Positions 20,774-22,063 of a DNA stretch of 22,063 nt are shown here, one piece after another. Position numbers and translations under genes: made by a program. The notes under the pieces are model-generated. The model did no database searches. It saw only the letters and a list, made by a program, of their open reading frames with translations, and had not been told where the DNA came from. Origin of the DNA: a virus; IMG/VR virus record IMGVR_UViG_3300042478_002875, positions 1-22,063 of that record, one strand, 5' to 3'. Every line of letters begins with the position of its first letter. The stretch's first letter is position 1.

Positions 20774-20806
20774 CCATAAACTTTAGTATTCCATCACCTT
20801 GGTCGG

Positions 20807-20956
20807 TTATTCCACAATCCGATACTTCCCGCTTTTGGGGAGGACGGTACCGTATGCACCAGCAATCCATACGGCGCGCTGGTAATGTGAAGCAGCAATG
20901 TACATTGTGACAACCTCACCATCCGGCTTCAGAATTTTGAGCTCATACCGTGTCAT
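20807..20956 (-). CDS. Small hypothetical protein
   Basis: 49 residues from ATG 20956. AAAGGA is 6 bp away; an ATG at 20962 lies too close to it. Sequence mostly beta-like with KILKPDGEVVTMYIAAS and PKSGKYRIVE. First gene of the leftward module, reading from the control region. No family recognised. Confidence 0.65.
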   Translation of the reverse strand: MTRYELKILKPDGEVVTMYIAASHYQRAVWIAGAYGTVLPKSGKYRIVE

Positions 20957-20985
20957 CCGCATTCCTTTGTTTAACCGATGGATGG

Positions 20986-21014
20986 ATTATGGCGGAGGAT
21001 GGAAGGATTGGCAA
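20986..21014 (-). promoter_or_regulatory. Leftward sigma70-type promoter P6
   Basis: Minus-strand TTGCCA (21009-21014), 17 bp, CATAAT (20986-20991). Drives the 20807-20956 gene, and possibly the rest of the module. The first transcribed bases (CCATCCATCG) match those of P1. The CCGGTCAAG inverted repeat lies 23 bp upstream. Confidence 0.86.
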
Positions 21015-21037
21015 GCGCTCAGGAATGATCCAGCGGA

Positions 21038-21059
21038 CCGGTCAAGAATGCTTGACCGG
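21038..21059. repeat. Perfect inverted repeat, candidate operator
   Basis: CCGGTCAAG (21038-21046), spacer AATG, CTTGACCGG (21051-21059). The right arm covers the -35 of the rightward promoter at 21052-21079, and the whole site is upstream of leftward P6, so one regulator could act on both directions. Confidence 0.8.
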
Positions 21060-21079
21060 GGCTCCAGCTCTGGTATAAT
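21052..21079 (+). promoter_or_regulatory. Rightward promoter P7 with extended -10
   Basis: TTGACC (21052-21057), 16 bp, perfect TATAAT (21074-21079), preceded by TG in the extended position (TGGTATAAT). Start expected near 21086. Its -35 lies inside the inverted repeat at 21038-21059. No gene follows for almost 190 bp, so it makes either a long leader or a small RNA. Confidence 0.85.
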
Positions 21080-21085
21080 GGACTC

Positions 21086-21173
21086 ATTCGAAAGCAGCCT
21101 GGGGTGGACGCTGGGGCTGCGTGACTGATCCACGACTATCGATACCTCTGCCGCGATAGGAATTTCCAATCGC
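21086..21173 (+). ncRNA. Candidate structured leader or small RNA
   Basis: The expected transcript of the promoter at 21052-21079 has no supported gene here. It could fold into three elements: GCAGCC/GGCTGC (21094-21099 with 21115-21120), CTATCG/CGATAG (21136-21141 with 21154-21159), and the dyad at 21153-21173. The second and third share 21154-21159 and exclude each other. No T-run follows. Existence as a separate RNA is a guess. Confidence 0.32.
21153..21173. repeat. 21-bp imperfect palindrome
   Basis: GCGAT-a-GGAA-t-TTCC-a-ATCGC: both arm pairs match fully, with single unpaired bases between. It lies between the two rightward promoters. It could be a protein-binding site or an RNA hairpin; without a T-run it is not a standard terminator. 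Confidence 0.6.
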
Positions 21174-21193
21174 AAAACGCTTGCCATAGCACT

Positions 21194-21207
21194 CCGGTCA
21201 AGAATGC
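21194..21207 (+). repeat. Direct copy of operator left half
   Basis: CCGGTCAAGAATGC repeats 21038-21051 exactly (14 bp). The matching right half (CTTGAC at 21216-21221) is shifted by about 9 bp, roughly one helix turn, and again overlaps a -35 element. Confidence 0.7.
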
Positions 21208-21216
21208 CAAAAGCGC

Positions 21217-21244
21217 TTGACAAACCGACCAATGCCTGTATTAT
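21217..21244 (+). promoter_or_regulatory. Rightward promoter P8
   Basis: TTGACA (21217-21222, perfect), 16 bp, TATTAT (21239-21244). Start expected near 21251, giving a short leader to the ATG at 21275 with GAAAGGCGA as ribosome site. Confidence 0.82.
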
Positions 21245-21274
21245 CTCATTATTGATTCAACGAAAGGCGACACC

Positions 21275-21484
21275 ATGAAAGCAGTAAAACTTCAGTATGC
21301 GGAAATTCGGAGTATTATCAGCAATATGTCCGAAGCATCATATTCAAAATATGGATCATATTCATATTCTGCTGGTTATCTGGAATCTCAATTGGCGCAA
21401 GTAATGGCCGATTTACCCGCTAATAAGCAAATTGATATTATCAAAACGCTTCAGCGGACCATTAATGATTTGCAAAAGGCATAA
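21275..21484 (+). CDS. Small hypothetical protein, rightward unit
   Basis: 69 residues with a clear ribosome site (GAAAGG) and its own promoter at 21217-21244. The middle is a Ser/Tyr-rich patch (SEASYSKYGSYSYSAGY) and the rest is helical (LESQLAQVMADLPANKQ). Composition is closer to the AT-rich block than to its leftward neighbours. No family recognised. The next gene starts 1 bp after its stop. Confidence 0.75.
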   Translation: MKAVKLQYAEIRSIISNMSEASYSKYGSYSYSAGYLESQLAQVMADLPANKQIDIIKTLQRTINDLQKA

Positions 21485-21485
21485 T

Positions 21486-21659
21486 ATGGATTATAAAATC
21501 GAATATGATGGCGAATTCTATAATGTATATTATGGAGATAATCATTTAGAAACCTTTTGGTCTCTGAGTGAGGCTCTGGATTATCGCGCTATTATGATAT
21601 GGGAGCGAGATAATGCCTTTCAGGACTATGGTACCGAGTGGGATATTGAGATGGTTTGA
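21486..21659 (+). CDS. Small acidic hypothetical protein
   Basis: 57 residues starting at MDYKIEYDGEFYNVYYG, acidic and rich in Tyr, Trp and Asp. It follows the previous stop by 1 bp, and the upstream GCAAAAGGCATAAT gives a ribosome site (AAAGG). A beta-rich start and a helix (LSEALDYRAIMIWERDN) are likely. Function unknown. It is the last gene before the origin-like region. Confidence 0.68.
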   Translation: MDYKIEYDGEFYNVYYGDNHLETFWSLSEALDYRAIMIWERDNAFQDYGTEWDIEMV

Positions 21660-21771
21660 GCGTCTCCTGCGTGATTTTGGTAGGTTTTGGATATATTTCG
21701 GTGCAATGCAGAAACTAAGTATCCAATCCTACTACCTATCCGCGACATTCTCCGCGCAGGTACGTACAGGC

Positions 21772-21802
21772 TGTGGATAACTTGTGGATAACATGTGGAT
21801 AT
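21772..21802 (+). repeat. Three DnaA-box-like 9-mers, 11-bp spacing
   Basis: TGTGGATAA (21772-21780), TGTGGATAA (21783-21791) and TGTGGATAT (21794-21802). The complement of the first two is TTATCCACA, the E. coli DnaA box consensus; the third differs at one end base. Starts are exactly 11 bp apart, so all face nearly the same side of the helix. Confidence 0.85.
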
Positions 21803-21803
21803 C

Positions 21804-21888
21804 ATCAGGTATGCATTATATTGCATAGTACTATAATGCATATCAGGTAAGCATTGAGGTAAGCATGGCGGTAGCGATCAGGTAGACT
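21804..21888 (+). repeat. Iteron-like repeats (CAGGTA-GCAT)
   Basis: ATCAGGTATGCAT (21804-21816), ATCAGGTAAGCAT (21842-21854), TTGAGGTAAGCAT (21854-21866) and ATCAGGTAGACT (21877-21888), with a weaker relative GCGGTAGCGAT between the last two. All in the same orientation. The same core recurs in the dyad at 21957-21979. Confidence 0.72.
21810..21842. repeat. 33-bp palindrome with 11-bp arms
   Basis: TATGCATTATA (21810-21820) and TATAATGCATA (21832-21842) are perfect inverse complements around an 11-bp centre. AT-rich, located between the first two iterons, a candidate for strand opening or cruciform formation. Confidence 0.8.
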
Positions 21889-21893
21889 CTATT

Positions 21894-21939
21894 TAATACA
21901 ATGGTTCTCATACTAAAACACTGGAGAACTATTGTATTA
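21894..21939. repeat. Large inverted repeat with 16-bp arms
   Basis: TAATACAATGGTTCTC (21894-21909) and GAGAACTATTGTATTA (21924-21939) pair with one mismatch (G-T, allowed in RNA) over a 14-nt loop. No T-tract in either direction, so not a standard terminator. It ends 2 bp before the -35 of the next promoter. Confidence 0.8.
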
Positions 21940-21941
21940 GG

Positions 21942-21970
21942 TTGACAAACGTTAGGAATACCTGTATGAT
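21942..21970 (+). promoter_or_regulatory. Strong sigma70-type promoter
   Basis: TTGACA (21942-21947, perfect), 17 bp, TATGAT (21965-21970, 5 of 6). Drives the partial gene at 22011. The -10 lies in the loop of the dyad at 21957-21979. Confidence 0.88.
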
Positions 21971-21979
21971 TCAGGTATT
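21957..21979. promoter_or_regulatory. Operator-like dyad over the -10
   Basis: AATACCTG (21957-21964) and CAGGTATT (21972-21979) are perfect inverse complements with the -10 hexamer between them. Each arm contains CAGGTA, the iteron core, as in plasmids whose initiator binds iterons as monomer and represses its own gene as dimer. Confidence 0.72.
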
Positions 21980-22010
21980 GATTGATTGATTCTTTACATG
22001 AGGTAACATT

Positions 22011-22063
22011 ATGACGCATTCTGATATTATTGAGATGGTAGACGATTTGTTGGATGAGCAAGG
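22011..22063 (+). CDS. Partial gene, start only (candidate initiator or regulator)
   Basis: ATG at 22011 with GAGG at 22000-22003 and a strong promoter upstream. Only 17 residues fit in the window, beginning MTHSDIIEMVDDLLDEQ, an acidic helix. The product cannot be identified. Its position after an iteron array and an iteron-derived operator makes a replication initiator a reasonable guess, but a repressor or unrelated early protein would also fit. Confidence 0.6.
   Translation, partial: MTHSDIIEMVDDLLDEQ

Larger units (their letters stand above)
20957..21274. promoter_or_regulatory. Divergent control region without genes
   Basis: About 318 bp between the first leftward gene and the rightward gene at 21275. 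It contains one leftward and two rightward promoters, a perfect CCGGTCAAG inverted repeat, a partial copy of it and a 21-bp dyad. Longer open frames across it on either strand cross these sites and lack ribosome sites, so they are discounted. Confidence 0.7.
21660..22010. other. Gene-free origin-like region
   Basis: About 350 bp with no supported gene. In order: a long imperfect stem (TTGGATA at 21687-21693 with TATCCAA at 21720-21726, and GGTAG at 21679-21683 with CTACC at 21732-21736), three DnaA-box-like 9-mers, CAGGTA iterons, two large palindromes, a strong promoter with an operator-like dyad, and a GATT tandem run (21980-21991). The set resembles iteron-type replication origins next to an initiator gene. 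Confidence 0.6.

Noticed and set aside
20110-20910. Plus-strand open frame of 266 codons
   Set aside because: It runs antisense through three leftward promoters and parts of three leftward genes with ribosome sites; it has no ribosome site itself. GC-rich shadow.
21080-21128. 16-codon open frame MDSFESSLGWTLGLRD after P7
   Set aside because: Its ATG overlaps the -10 hexamer (TATAATG), so it would not be in the transcript.
1-22063. CRISPR array, tRNA or rRNA genes, insertion sequences
   Set aside because: No regularly spaced direct repeats with spacers, no cloverleaf-like segment in the few gaps, and no transposase or terminal inverted repeats were seen by eye; a tRNA scan was not run.

Overview
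The window reads as part of the genome of a tailed phage of a Gram-negative bacterium. The basis is a block of T4-type replication and nucleotide genes (zinc-finger/TOPRIM primase, ThyX, class Ia ribonucleotide reductase, T4-type RNase H, MazG-like proteins), a lysis cluster, heavily overlapping genes, and an LpxH-like enzyme. The strand and composition layout (one long AT-rich rightward block, then a more GC-rich leftward block) suggests separately regulated modules. No capsid or tail gene is visible, so the morphotype is inferred.

Layout. (1) 2-1662, rightward: C-terminal end of an endolysin, then five small membrane or secreted proteins. A T4-like late promoter motif lies at 1103-1110. (2) 1705-10202, rightward: primase, thyX, MazG-like, nrdA, an unknown protein, LpxH-like phosphoesterase, glycosyltransferase, secreted nuclease, thioredoxin, nrdB, SAM methyltransferase. 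This block makes DNA precursors, with envelope and export functions inserted between the two reductase subunits. (3) 10223-13252, rightward: small proteins, a GIY-YIG nuclease, RNase H, and a nucleotidyltransferase fold that has lost its HxGH motif. (4) 13290-18446, rightward: a sigma70-type promoter, then conserved hypotheticals, an AbrB-like protein, a CobT-like metalloprotease/VWA protein, a second MazG-like protein, a cupin-like protein and several very small genes.

(5) 18447-21020 is different: genes run leftward, composition is visibly richer in G and C, and the small genes are driven by six near-identical promoters (TTGCCA, 16-17 bp, CATAAT or TATAAT). The module ends in a textbook terminator at 18542-18565. 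It encodes a GP88-family cysteine-rich protein, two tiny membrane proteins, an Ala/Lys-rich coiled coil, two small helix-turn-helix candidates and two unknowns. Two upstream element types alternate perfectly along the six promoters. (6) 20957-21274 is a divergent control region with inverted repeats of CCGGTCAAG over rightward promoters, and a possible structured leader RNA.

(7) 21660-22010 has no gene and looks like a replication origin. It holds three DnaA-box-like 9-mers at exact 11-bp spacing, iteron-like repeats built on CAGGTA, two large perfect or near-perfect palindromes, and a strong promoter whose -10 lies inside an inverted repeat of the same CAGGTA motif. That promoter drives a gene that runs off the window. 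This arrangement resembles an iteron-type, autoregulated initiator locus and is the most interesting part of the window. All functional calls come from reading motifs by eye; no database search was run.
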